Positions 11,491-25,161 of a DNA stretch of 64,000 bases are shown here, in pieces. The number at the start of each line of letters is the position of its first letter. The first letter of the stretch is position 1. This DNA comes from Climacteris rufus (taxonomy: Eukaryota; Chordata; Aves; Passeriformes; Climacteridae). The notes under the pieces are model-generated. The model was not told where the DNA came from. It searched no databases and worked only from the letters and a program-made list of their open reading frames with translations. The DNA lies in the NCBI GenBank assembly GCA_013398175.1, contig VZRZ01004411.1, forward strand, positions 143,503-207,502. The letters run 5' to 3'. The translations under genes and the position numbers were made by a program.

Positions 11491-14400
11491 ACAGCCTCTG
11501 AGAGATGTTCAAAGCAGATGATTTTGCTCCCAAACTGTTTTGAAGTATCATTGCCACCATGAGAGCGTTTTCCACCATAAACTAAAAATAGCTACTATTA
11601 ACTAGCAGGAGCGGCGGATAAGTGATTCAGCAAGCCAGGGACAGACGTGACTGTGTTCTTCAGCACTCTAAGTCTGTTTCTGCACTGAACTAACTCAGAA
11701 AGTACATAAAATTTCAAAAACGGGAAGGAACTGCAAAGCTGACTTACTCTGGGTAAAAGAAAAGAAAAGAACACTGCATGATCGTGTGGTTCCTGATTGA
11801 CAGTTCATTTTTTATTCCTTTATTAACACTTGCACTCAGGCATTTATGCACGCTTTGTAGTCAGGATGTGACCATCCATTTAGGAAAAAGATTTCGTTTC
11901 AAATGAAACACCTCCATGTACAAAATACAAATACCACTGTATGGCTGACTTGTTTTTTTGATGTGGGCCTTAAGGAAAAAAAGCACAGCTGAAACACTAT
12001 TTTAGCAAACCAAGCATTGAATGCTCAGCTGTCAAATGTCCACATTCTGTCTTCACACGTATAGTTTTTACAGCACACATCTACTGAAAAAAAAGAAACC
12101 ATCCCTTCCTTACTCTTGAAGTTCTTTAAAGAAGTTTGTATCATATTGCCAAGTACTCCAAAGCAGTTTGCTTCCTAGAAGTTAGCAGTTTATAGTAAAG
12201 TGGAGTACATGGTCAAACAATTAGTTTTTGACAGAGTCTAGCATTCTTGAAGTTGTCTCAGAAATACATGTATGTGGAGGAAGACAGGTCCTACAACTGT
12301 GAGTGGTTGCCTAAGATAATCAGAGCTTTCTTGAAAAAACTGCTAAATGAGCAATAATAACCCATGCTTGTTAAAAGTCACTTCCAGTTTTCACTTCTGG
12401 AATCAAAGAATTTAATCTCAGCTTTGCAAAAGCCTCCTGAATGATGAAAAATTGTTTTTCCCTTCCCAAATAGAAAGTTTGACTTTTCAGAAGCAGATGA
12501 GATGGTAGAAAGATGGTGTTAGTTCTATTTTATATTAGTTGTTATAATACATCTCAATGTTTGTAAATTTAATAATGATAAAGCATGTAGGAAAGACACA
12601 CTGTGAGCTTCTCCATGCCTCTTCTGCAATATGGTTCCATCCCACTACTGAATAAAACTTTTTAAAGTATAAAGCTAGTTCACAGTCTTCATCTTTTCCA
12701 ATCATACCCACAGCAATTCTGCATTAGAGATGTCAAAGTTCCTGCAGAGTTTTTTTTCTGTATAAAGAAAACAAGAGAGGCTGACACATGTCCACTCTGG
12801 CCTGGTCATTAACTCATTTCATGTGGTCGGATAGCTCTAACTTGAGCAGGTGAAGTGCTCTGCAGGTCAGCCCCTGACCTGTTGCTGGTTTCATGCAGTC
12901 TCCTAGCTATTTTTAATCTTGCATTCAGAATGGGAGCAAATGTACTTGGTCAGTTATTGATGTCTTTTCACTGCTGAACGCTCATTACAATGTTCATTAC
13001 ACTGTATATAATAGACCTAGAAATAAGAATGGAAGTACTGAAAATAGGTCACTGCTGTGTTCCTATTTTAAGAGCTCTTTGTAGCATTTCTCCTGCCTGA
13101 GGAAAGCAAATCCACCTTACTGTGGAACTGTACAAGTATGTACAACTTGGAAAAAGGAGAATTAGAGCCTTAGTATAAAATCACGCCTTAATGTCTATAA
13201 CTTTTCTCATGGGTACATCGTTGTGCATCCTCTGGAGCCTTTCTTCAGAAGCCCTGAGGCACTTTTTAAATTGTTCTGAATCAGAAAGTACTGACGTTGA
13301 CAAGGACTGGGTTATTAGTATTTATCATATCTGTGGGCTTTACCAGTACATTTAACTTAACCAGTGTAAGGTCTATACAAATCCACAAATCCTGGCTGGT
13401 GCATCTTTGACTCAGATAATCTTTTTATTGTTACCATTTATAATATTTTCTTATATTATAAGAAGAGCTTTTAGCCACCCAATGAGAGAATATAAGGGAA
13501 GAAATGCTGCTTATAATGAAGATTATTTTATTCAATGCTTTTTAGTTAGGGGCAGGAGGGAAGGGAACAGTGTAAGATTACAATTGTATGCTACAGGGTG
13601 AATACCGCCATTGTGCCAGTTTAGATTACTATCTCAAAATAAATATAGAGTCTGTCATGGGTTTGTCCTCTAGGTAAAAAAGCAATGGAAATCTTGTTTA
13701 ACAAGTTCAGCAAAAGGCACACCTAAAGTTTAATTATGTCTTCAAATGCAAGGGTGCAAGTCTTACTGAAGAGTTTTACCCAACTCCCAGAGAACGGTCT
13801 TGAGTCTTTTGATTTTTCTCCTACTTAGATGGGCTGATCAACAGTCACGACAGTGCACAGTTTGGGGGAAGAAAATCCCTTGCAATAATAAGCAACTATG
13901 CCCAGCCACAGCTCTCTCTGCCACATAGGTGTGTGTGAGAGAGCAACAGATTATTCACCAATTTATATTTTTCAGTCAATCCTCCTCTTCCCTCACCCCT
14001 CTGAAAAGCCAATCTACCAAAAAAAAGCAGGGGGAGATGCAGAAGAGATGAAACAGCACCTCTGGTATTTACGTGAGGGTTTTGTATTAATGTCTCTCGG
14101 AGGTGGGAATCTTGGATTGAATTGCACACTAATTGTGCACCAAAATTTGCAACAGTGAATGAGGCAGTGGGAGGACTTCCTGACCTAGGAGGTAGACAGA
14201 CTAGGGTCAAATTGTTCCTCTGTCTCTCTTACTCATTTTTTTCTCAGAGGAAGATGGTTCCTTAACAGACTGACTACTTACTGTTTTTGTGCACAGAGAG
14301 TAAAATGTACAGAACACCTGCTGGACAATACATTAAGTCACACTAACAACTGCCCACAGTACTCAAAGGCAAGGTGGGAATATGCAGCGGGCCTGCAGAA

Positions 14401-17400
14401 TATCTGTTCAGCACAAACCCCTGCAGAAGATGTTTCCCATCACCCTACTTAAAAACATAACAAGTCCTGTTAATTCAAGAGTCACAAGAACTATATAATT
14501 TGCACAAAAGAGAACAAAAGAATGACAGGAAGAAGGAGCATTTTTAGATTTTTTACAGTACTGGAGAATGTATGGGGGAAAATGCCCAGAGATGTTATTA
14601 GGAAAGCAAGAAAATCCCACCTTACAGAGTAACTTCAAAAAAATAAAAGGTGGCTGAGCCATACCAGCAATGGCTCTTCACGTTCACAGGTTTAAACCAG
14701 TTAAGTGCCGAGGTTTCTTCCCTTGTCTTTCAGTCCTACAAAAAACACTGCTGTGCTTTGCCCACCAGCCTTACTTTGGCCATGGCCAAACGCCAAAGCT
14801 TCAACATGTGATGAACCCCCCATTTCTAGTATTCAAATTATACATCAATGAAAGAAAACAGCCTCATATATTTAAGAGGCAAACTGTGGAAACCCTGATT
14901 TATTAATTCAATAGAGATACACCAGAAGCAGCAAAATCAGACCTTCTCTTCTACTCACTTCCCTATCCTGGCAGGTTTTTCTTCCCCCCTAATTTTTTAT
15001 CCTTGCTGTAGGTCCACAAATATGGACTATGGTTGTCTCAAGAATGGCAATTACCGTGAAACTCCATGCAAGAGAATGTCATGCCTCAGTGTAAAGTTTT
15101 GATGTGGAAAATTTGGGTTAGTTTAATTTCGAGGGGAAGAGTGGCCAGCATCTTTCATTTGTGAGCCCCTTTATGGCCTGTTCAAACTTGCTTGCACACT
15201 CAACTAGGAAAATTCTCATCAGGATATACTAAATAGCATTTCCCTGTACCAGTGCACAGCAGTGAGAAAGATGGACAAGTTGTTCCTAAGTGTAGTATGA
15301 AATAGCCATGAAAGAGACCATTTATTCCATCATATTCTCCCAAGTCAGCCAAATCGTAACTGTCACTTTTGATAAATAGTTGGATCTTGTGCTCTAGAAG
15401 ACCTCTGCTAGCAGTGATTCTTCCAGGTCTTCTCATTTTGATGAGCATTTTTTCCTTGTGGACAGATAAAGCATTCCAGCTGAAACCCCACCAAGGCTTA
15501 AGAAGAAAAGTAACAATGTCTGACAAAGCCACACAGAGGACTTAAACTCTGTCAAAATCTCCTTTTTTTCTCAAAAGGGTTGACATAACTGTTCATCTTG
15601 ATGTTCACTGTCACTCCAGGATCTCCTGTTCCTCATTCATTGTTTTTGCTAATGATTGTTCGTGCCTTCAGACATTGCCCCGCGTTACCAATACAAGAAA
15701 CCCCAGAAGAACTTCAGAAAAAAAGCTAGTGTGTGAAACAGAGAAGTTGGTGTCATCAAGGAGGAGGAACTGCATACTGGGGGAATCTCAAAATAGGCAA
15801 TTACACATTTTTGTGAGGGTCTGGTGATCCATTAGAATGTGAATTTCTTGGCCAAGGACCATGAGAGTGTTATCTGGGCACACTGCTGCTATTCTGTGCA
15901 TAATGCAGAGTGTGCTCTGCCACAGAAGAAGATCTGGGCAATACAATGAACAGCTTAAGTGTAGGCACTTGTTCAATGTGGCAGTAAAGAGAAGTGGGAA
16001 AAACAGATGCAATGCAATACTTAGTAGTACGTATGGCTTTGCTAAGCTGTAGTGGATGAAGACAGAAGCATGTTTCAGAGAATGCAAAAGACCTGAAAAT
16101 ACTTCTTTTGAGCTATAGTGCCAGAGGTGTATGGTTTGTACGTGGGAAAATCTGATTTCTCCTCCTCTTTCTTGTTACAGTGGCAGTTTCAGGTGAAATT
16201 TGCAAATTATGAGTGTTCCCGTGTATTCTGACTCCAAATACAATAACCTGTGCTGGATCAGGGCCTCAAAATAGGCAGCAGAGAATGAGGGAGCAGCAAA
16301 GAAAGCATAGTGAAAATAACTCTGGAGTGTGAGCTAGATACCATACACTAAAGGCAGAGAAGGGCTCTCAGGAGCTCACCTTTGGCCCTCCAGCACAATT
16401 TCAAGAAAGACAGTATTTGAAGAAGGTAGCAGCCAACATATTTCAAATTGCTGAAAGGAAACAAATACAGTGTATGTGCTTAATCTAAGGACCTTGCCAT
16501 CACAGCCTGTTGCTGATGCAGGTTCTTCTGTAAGTAGCAGGCATTTCTGTGAATGAGGGCCACATCTAGGCTCCTGCTCCTTAGGATACAATCTGTAGGG
16601 GGTTTAAGTCTCATGGTTTTGGCTATAAGCTGGAGGTTGGCTGAATGTGTTACTGAGTGATTATACATTTCTCTGAGGCACTTGCCCTTTAGCAGACTTT
16701 GATAAAAACAGACAGTTGTTTGCTTCAGTGTGGCCAGCTGCTGCTGGCTGTTTGTTTCCCTGCGTGCTTCTTCCTCTAAAGACTTCACCAGGGTATGCCT
16801 GACAGTACTGTTACAAAAACAGGGTCCAGAAAACCTATCAGGAAATATATAGACTGACCACCTACTCCAAGAAGCTACTTTCTTAATTTGTTTTTGCAAC
16901 ATCCCAGAAAGTTGTAGTTTATGTCACCAGCAGCTTGTGTGGCCACTTGAACAGTTCTTTGTAAAGTAGTGGCATAAACTGTTAAATTATCTAAAAAGAG
17001 CAAACAAGTGTTGGGTTTTTTCAAAGATTAGATTGAAAGAATAGGAAAAAGCCCTCTCCTGTAGTTCTCTCCTTTTGTTTCTAGTTTTAATATTTAATGA
17101 ACATGTGATATTGTTTTAAGCTGGTCCTGATGGTCTTGTGAAGTTAGTATTTAAAGCAGATGGCTTCAGTGCTTTAATAAGATGGTTACTATAGAAACAC
17201 AGCACTGTGAAAGCAATAGTTTCTGTAACACATGGTTCCCTGACCAAACATTTTAAAGACTCCTGATCTACATGTAGCAGGCCCAAAGAGGACTAACCAA
17301 GAAGTAGAAAAGAAAAATAATATGCCTGGAGTATTTACTTCAGCTGGGGTCCACTTAAACCTAGCTGGATAGCTAACATTTTTGTGGCTTGCTAAAGAGC

Positions 17401-20400
17401 TGCTTGAAACAACATGCAACATGAGAAGAGAGATAAGCAAAAATATTGATGGAGGAGATGACTGAGGGCAGGAGACAGATCATTTCAGTTCTCTCTTTTT
17501 TTAGAAGGTGAGCTGGACTCAAACATTAATACAAGCGAATTTAAAAGCGCAAAACACCCACAGTTAGCTAATACACCCAAATATTTACTTCATAGTCCTT
17601 GGGCTTTTTGTTTACTTCATCCTTGCAACACACTTGTTGCAGCCTAAAGCATGAGGAAGGACACATCACGTACTTTCAGGGATTTGGGCTTCTTATTACT
17701 GTTTCTGTTTTTTGGGGTTTTTTTTTCACGAAAGCTGTTTTAACCTGAAAGTACCTAAATACCCCTGCCTGTGCCAAAGAATTTTATAGACTATGACATA
17801 GACTTCAGAAATCCTTTTAGAATGTTAATTATATATATGAATATGAGTTTGAACTAAATCAGGATATTCAGGGTGGTAAATGGCAGTCTTTTTGGAAGAG
17901 TTACTGGTTCTGCTGTGCAGAACTGGGCAGGAAAGTGCTGCCTCATCTGACTGTGTCTTTCCCTCCAGGGAATTTAGAAGAACTTTTCAGCAGTCACAGA
18001 GGATGAGTACATGGAGGTACTGGTTGTAGAACTGTAGAAACTGTGAAGCAGAGAAGGTTTCAAAGCAACACTAACCTGATGTAAAGATAGCACTTGTGAG
18101 AAATAAACATCCTTTCATACAATCTGGACAGCCTGCAGAAACTGCTAGCTTGCACTATAGTCAGCAACAGTGCTGACCTGGACTAGGTTTGGAGGGAACT
18201 GGAGACAACCTTGGCCTTTTCTGTGTTTTATCCCTTCTTTTGTGTCTTTCTGCTCTCCTAAACTCAGCAGGTGCTTGCATGTTTTTTGCTTCCCTTTGCA
18301 CTTTAAAACCCCTAAACTGCGCAGGTTCAGTTGCAGGGTTTGCCTTTGTTAGGAAGCTGAACACATCATCATTTCAAAAGAAAGAAGGGGAAAAAATGCT
18401 GTGAGAAACATTCAACTAATAGGGTTTTCCTCTACCCTGAGACTTACATTCTTTTTTCGGTTCCTGTTTCTGTATGGTCATACCTCATTCCTTTACGGGC
18501 TTTTTCTATGACTTAAGACTTTCACAGAAGGAAACCACATATGATCTAAAACACCTCCCACCTTTCTGCTTTGTCACGGTGACCCTCACCACAGTCATCC
18601 TCTACACACCAGTCAAGGTACATCTTACCTACTTTGCTTTGTCCTTTAGTGTCTTTTCTTCCAAACATTACCATGTTATACCTCATCTCACTTGTGAGGC
18701 TTAGCCTGCCTCATTGCTCATGGTACTTCTCTCATGCCTGTTAAGTATGACTGTGAGCAGCACTGCCCACAGCTTTGCAAGTTTAGCAAGTCTAGAAGTC
18801 AGAGGTATTCCCTGCTCTGCTTTACATACTGTCTGCTTTGGTTTAGATGTATTTATAGTGCAGCAGTAGAGCTATAGACAGATACTCAGAAACAAGTATC
18901 AAGCCCTTATTGATGACACTCACTGTTTTAAATAATTCTTCTGTACAGCATTCACTCTCTGAGGATGAGGAATCTCACCTTCACTTACTCCACATGCAGT
19001 TACACGTACATTAAACACACAGGCACAGCACACAAAAACAGACTTGTCTGTCTCTATTTTCATAACAGGAATATTTTTAGGCATGACAGATACTATGAAG
19101 GAACTCTGCCTGGCTGTACTCAGGATAGATGGGGCAGGCTATTTTAGGTTATTACATAGCAGTTCTTAAAAAAAGAAAGCTTTGTAACTTGCAGGCAAAA
19201 GCTGAGCAGGGAAATCTGTCCCTCAGACACCAACAAAAGGAGCCCTAGGGGAAGGGGTAGCCCTGTGGTCTGTATGTAGATTTAGCCCTGGACCCACTCA
19301 GTGCCCTCAGGAGGGCTTGATCCATGAGCACCTGTTCCCAGGCCTGGCCTTTGACTGCTGCTCCCTGTATGATTGTAGTCCCTGTACTGAAAAGCATTTT
19401 TCCCTTTTTCCTTTCATTAACAATAACATGAACATGAGTGCTTTTCCACAGTGATGATTAATTAATCTCACAAATAATGTCTTTGGCTGCAGTGAGATCA
19501 CATGTGAGATCTTATATGCGTCCATGGAAGAACTCGCTATATAGCCCTTTGGGAAGAAACAGATAACAGTGAGGGGAATCAAAAGGACATTATATATCCT
19601 TCCAGTGTCTAACAGGAGGCCCTCTAGCACAGCAGATGCCTGAAGACATGCCTGTGGTGCATAAACAGTACATAAATATTTTTTCTGTATAATCTCTTAA
19701 TTATTTTTAAATGCAAATACTGAGTAGAGGTGCAAAGTTGAGAGTGCACCAAGTGAGACAGTGTGAAGTTGAGAAAATCCTTGCACTCTAGACCTTAAAA
19801 TTATGCTTTTATGGTAGAACATAAGAGTCAGAAGAGGCAGAAAACTCTTTGTAGTAAGATAACAATAGAAAGAAATAAACCTCATGCTTAGCATGGCTTG
19901 CAATAGGAACATTTTGTCACTTCTCTGTGGTGGCAGTGCTTTATCCTTCACACCAGCAAAAGAAGAAAAAGATTCTGGTGATCACAGCCTCTGGGAGATT
20001 ATCTCATAGCACTATCTGCGTTAGTCCTAAAGGGCTGGAAACCTTTTACATTGATGCAATCATAATTAAATGTGATCCCATTGCAGACGGTGGAGCTACT
20101 TGTGGAATTAACTAATCACCAGTATGAGTAAGGGGCTCACAAGTCAGCCAGAAGTTACTGTGGGAAAACCTCTGTGGGTTAAACTGAAAGCTGTTGAGAA
20201 ATGTTGATATTTAAATGGCAGACACAGTAGCTCAAGAACACGGGGAATAAGCAACTCTGCTTCTAACATTTCCTGGCATATGACAGTTGTGATAAGGGGA
20301 TTACTCTAAACAAAATTCTCAGTCTCACGCATGTTCATAGCTTTAATTAGACCAAACATAGATGGAAATTTACAGTCTGCTTAACCTTCTATTTAAATCT

Positions 20401-23400
20401 CTCTGATATGTTCCCTTTGCACACCTGTTTGAAATAAAGTGTGAGTGGAAAGAATAACCTTGTGGTGCTCTTTCAGGCTTTTACTGGACAAGATAGGTGG
20501 CTGTGTCTGCCTAAGTTGCCTTAGGTTCCTCAGTATTGAGAATAACTTTTTAGCAGACAACTGGGATCTGTGTGTGGAGAATGCTTGGTAGTGGATGCAG
20601 ACAGAGGGTGGCTGCAAGCAGGAGGGCTCCAAGAGGATACTGTAACCTAAGTAGCGTGAACACTCTCCACTGGCTATATCTCATAAATTGCCATGATCAT
20701 GTGCAGCTAATACATAATCCTGTCCCAGTTCTTTTTGTAAATTATATTTTCTTCAATAAAACTATACTGTTCACTCTTTCAAAACATGAATTGGAATGTT
20801 ACAAGTTAAGGGAGGGGGTTCCTGCTTGTCAGCAGGACCTACCCTCATAGGTGAAACTGTGAATATCAAATCTCTATATCTGATTTTACATGAACCTTTC
20901 AAAATATTCTGTGTTTGCTAAAGGGGAGTCTTAAGTTTGTTTACTTTTGAAAAAACTGTATGCAAGGAGGGCTGAAGATGCTTACTACAAAATAAGAAAT
21001 CACCATTGTGTGGTAAAATTAAAGTGGCAGCTGACAGATTCCAGCATCAGAAGGAAGACACAGCTGTATGCACCACACCTATCAGCCTGACTGAGGAGAC
21101 CACAACCCACAAGCTATGTTCTAAATTACAGGGGTTGCATATGTGCTGACATTCTTTTTATACAAAAATTCAACAAAGACCTTCTCACAAGATGTAACCA
21201 CATGAGAAGTCTCTTGATTTATTTAAAAAAAAAGGAAAAAAGTATGTTGTGTAAACTTCCCTGCCACACCCCCATTTAAATGGTGCTTTTTTGAACTTCA
21301 TTCTAAACTCACTGAAGTGGCTGAAACAAATCTGATTTCAGTGATTTGGAATCAAATAATTAAAATTGATTAAGCAAATGCTGCCCAAGTGCCCAGGTGT
21401 AAGGATATGAAGAACTATATCGACTTTTCATTAGAAAGCTCTCTTTAAAGTCCCACCTGAATTGTATTTCTAATGAGCCTACCAACCTTTGGGATCAACG
21501 TTTCTGATGATTTATGTTTTAGCAGCAAGCTTGCCTGGACACCTGAGTATTCTGTTTTTTCTGCCTGCTGACTTCTCTCCTTCTCCCTCCCCCATATTTG
21601 CTCTGTTCTTTCCCTATCTGTACATGCCACTGTACTGTACACGGTGCAGTTACATTAGCATTTATCTGATGGAGCTGAAAGCCTAGATCTTTCTCTGTAA
21701 CTTTTGTGAGCCAAACTTTAAAAGCTTCTCCTTCTCCTCCCCCTCCCAGATCCCTTCAGGGAAGAAGCAATATGAACAAGAACATGCACAGATCTCTCAA
21801 GAATACAAATTATGTTCTGAACAGAAAGTTGGCTCATGCATGTCAATTACTTGTTATAAAGAATAAAACATTCACCTATAGTTAACCTTTAGAGGGAATG
21901 GAAAACATGAAGTTATTGCTTGCTGGATGCTTTTTACTAAAGTGGCAACTGGCTGGATGAACTGTGGAGGGGAAAAAAAAGTTGCTCTAGAAGGATTCTG
22001 GGAGAGTAATTTTGAGCCAGCAGAGAGAGAGAGAGAAAGTCTCGCAGCAAAAGACAAAATTGATTTGTTGCCAGGGTGTGCAACATGGGAAGAAGAGACA
22101 TGCTCAGCAGTGGTGCTTAATTGTTCTTTTTATACTCACTGCACTGTTTGCACCTAGGAAAAAAAAAAAAAAAAGAAAGCCCAACCTTGAGTCAAATAAT
22201 GCAAATGCAGAGGAGTTTGGCCTGCCTGATTCAGTGGCCCCGCTTAAGCTCATTGCTTATGTGTGTTACTAAAACACCTGTGATTTTGGTCACTAGGAGA
22301 TGTGCCATGAATTATTTACCCCTGAGCATACTTGTTTCTGGTATCTATTAGTAGGTGCCTTTTCAAAAGACTTTTGCTTTTTCATTTTTCCCTCTATTGC
22401 GTGTTCTCAAGCAGCAGTATCTCCAGGAGAAGACTGCATTGGCCTGTAGTGGCACAATTGTAAGCCTGTCACTCTCATTAGACAGGATTAGCATACTCCA
22501 TGACTTACTAATGTAAATATCTGGAAAAGTATAATTAGGAGGGCAGGAGGAATAGAAATTGCCTGGCCAGAGTGAAAGCATCAGAACTGATAGGCAAGGT
22601 AGTGAAACATGCTGCAGAAATCAGATAAACATTTTTTATGAAGATGCAAAAATACAATTAGAGTACCTAAGTTTGACACCTTTTTTGTCCAGTATTAATG
22701 ATAAACTGGAACTCAGTTCTACCTTTGCCTTGAGTCTGTGCTGTGCCACCCTATTAGGGAGAACACACTCACACCCTTCACACTTAAGTGCTGTGCTGTA
22801 GATATCTTCATACATTGGCATACATTCATTTTGGCAAGGATCAAAATATCCATCACAGTTCAGTGGATAAAATAAACCTCTTAGAGCACACTAGAAGCTA
22901 GAGATGAATATTGTTTTGTTTTTTTTAAATAAAAGAAATATTTCCTTGGGATCTCTCCAGTGTCTGTGTATGGGCATAAAGTCTGGTTTAATAACAGAAG
23001 CCAAAGGCTTCTCTATTCACAGACCCAAGTGGGAAGTTGACATCTGAGGTAATTTAGTAGTCTAGATCTGATCTGATGATGTGTACCTCAGAAGGCACGA
23101 GGAGCAGTTCAGCCCCACACTTGCTCCAGACACTCACATTCCTGACAGAGAGGCTGGTGCATAACTGTAATACTACCCACAGTGACAGTCAGGTGATGGG
23201 GTTGTGGCTGGGATTGCTCAGGTCTTTATATTGCTCCTGACTTACGGTCACCTTCTGGAGGTGAAAGCACAGCACTTGAGCCAGGCATCCAGCTAGACCA
23301 CTGGGATATCAAGGGGTGCAAGGAACTATGTTACATCATTCCTGGTTTATTTGGGGTGGAAGGTGTTAAACAAGGGCATTTCCTTCTTTGGGAAATGGGT

Positions 23401-24030
23401 ACTTGCAATAGAAAGTTATTTTTAGTCACTGTGCTCCAGGAGTTGATACATAGAGCCTTGACCTGTCTGCTGATAACACGTTACCTCATTTGCAGCCCCA
23501 CTGTTGACGTGTGCTCCACTATGTCCTTCCTTGAACCTGGCAGGCACCATGTGGTACAGTTGTCATGGCATTGTCTGAAGGATTGAACTGCAGCAACGAG
23601 GTTGCTACTTTTCAAACCGATGCAAAAACCTCAAATAAACTCTCAGAAGCAACACATTTTACCAGGAATGCTCGAGGGACAGTCTGACATCTGTGTTACA
23701 CCAGGAATATCTGGAACGGTACCATTTTACGGCAGCACAGTAACAGTCTCACTGGGCTAATGCTATTGCTCAGACCTTGATCCAAAACTCAACCAGTGTG
23801 ACTCTGCTGGAATCAGGGGAGCTACTCTGACCTACAGCAGTGCAACACCTGCCCTCATCTCCCCTGTTTCTTGCAAAATTACCAGATATTTTTGAACAAA
23901 GCTAACAGGGCATCTTCGGCAAGTGTTCAGTCTCCTCATAAAGCTTGGCACAAACAGCCAGTGGCTACGCAACAGACTCCCTTCCTCTTCTGTGCCAGGT
24001 TTTCACTGCTGCCAGCACAGCACCACATCC
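11491..24030. other. Non-coding intron
   Basis: Long AT-rich stretch without recognisable genes, RNAs or strong repeats. The longest frame (minus strand, 16480-16902, 140 codons) resembles no family I know and has no supporting splice or promoter signal. A poly-A run lies at 22159-22174. TET2 untranslated exon 2 may lie here or further right but cannot be located from sequence alone. Confidence 0.5.
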
Positions 24031-24039
24031 ACCTGGATA

Positions 24040-24290
24040 GGCAGACAAGTCCCTCCCTTTGGAGGCAGCCCGGCTGCCTTTGCACGAATTGGCGCAGGGC
24101 TGGCATGGCGGCGTGCCGATGGGCTGGAAGCCTTCCGCTGGAGTACGCGCCTCACCTCTGTGGCACGCTCAACATCCCTTGGCCTGAGGCCCATGGCCTG
24201 CAATCCCGAGTCAATGCTCAAACTAGGTTTGTCACCCAGCTGACAGTGTAGTGACCTTACTCCAGGACACAGATTTGGTTCCACGTGTCA
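24040..24290. promoter_or_regulatory. CpG-rich patch with YY1-like site
   Basis: About 250 bases of raised GC and CpG in AT-rich surroundings. CATGGCGGC at 24104-24112 matches the core of the YY1 site. Frames are open on both strands (93-126 codons) because of composition. It could be an enhancer or an alternative 5' exon. It lacks the composite element found in the patches at 4.4, 9.5 and 11.3 kb. Confidence 0.4.
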
Positions 24291-25137
24291 CGGAAAAGGT
24301 ATCGTATAAGCCATTTGATCGTTTTGAATGGGGTGTTCGCAGCACATATTATGAACTAACTAGATGGGTAAATTCAGCCTTCTGTGTTTTGCCTGTGTAG
24401 TCACTAAAGACCTTTTTCTCCTGGTGTCCATCACTGTTACCATTTGGTCACACCACACTAGCTCTAGAAGGAAGTAAGAGCAACAATCGTCATTCACAGA
24501 AAGCTGAACTTCACAATTTTGTTAGTGGTCTAGTTTTGAAAGGAAGAAAACAGAAAATCTTATTTCTTATCTGATCTCTTGCCTCTATAAACTTTGTTTC
24601 ATCTCTTGCTTGCTCTGTTCACTTGCTGCAAGTTGAAAAATCTCTCTGCTTTATTTCAAAATGTGCTTTGTAAGCTTTTTCTTCCACTATCCAGAACCTC
24701 TTTTTTAATATCTAGCTTTCTCCATTTCACATTCTCACTTATCCCTTCCTGCCCTCCTTTAGGATCTTTCCTTTGATCTCCTTTTTTTCCCAAAGAAGGC
24801 TAGACATCTGAATAATCTAACCAAGGTCTGCATCTGTATCTGGATATATACAGCACTCTCCTTACTCAAGTCTTGGCAGCTGCTTGCTCCCAAAGCACCA
24901 ACACATTTTCTGTTTGTGTGACTACCCTGCTTCCCTCCACATCCTTCAAACTTCTCTCTTCGGTTAATGCCACCAAGCTTTGCAACTATCCCTAATTGTT
25001 TCCAAAACAGTTCCCTTCCCAATTTAAAAATTAGGAAGGGACTTCTTCTAGCACATTTTATAAAACACCAGAGAACCCTCGTGGGGAGACAGCCCTTAAA
25101 CATGTTCCAGCCACAGGAAAACCGTCCGGTTGAGCAG

Positions 25138-25161
25138 GAGAGTTTCACTGCTGAAACTCTC
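25138..25161. repeat. Perfect 10-bp inverted repeat, 4-base loop
   Basis: GAGAGTTTCA, loop CTGC, then TGAAACTCTC. The arms are perfectly complementary. GAAAC half-sites in opposite orientation resemble interferon-regulatory-factor half-sites. Chance is a reasonable alternative for one such hairpin. Confidence 0.8.

Noticed and set aside
16480..16902. 140-codon open frame, minus strand
   Set aside because: Composition looks somewhat protein-like, but I recognise no family and see no flanking exons or poly-A tail of a retrocopy.
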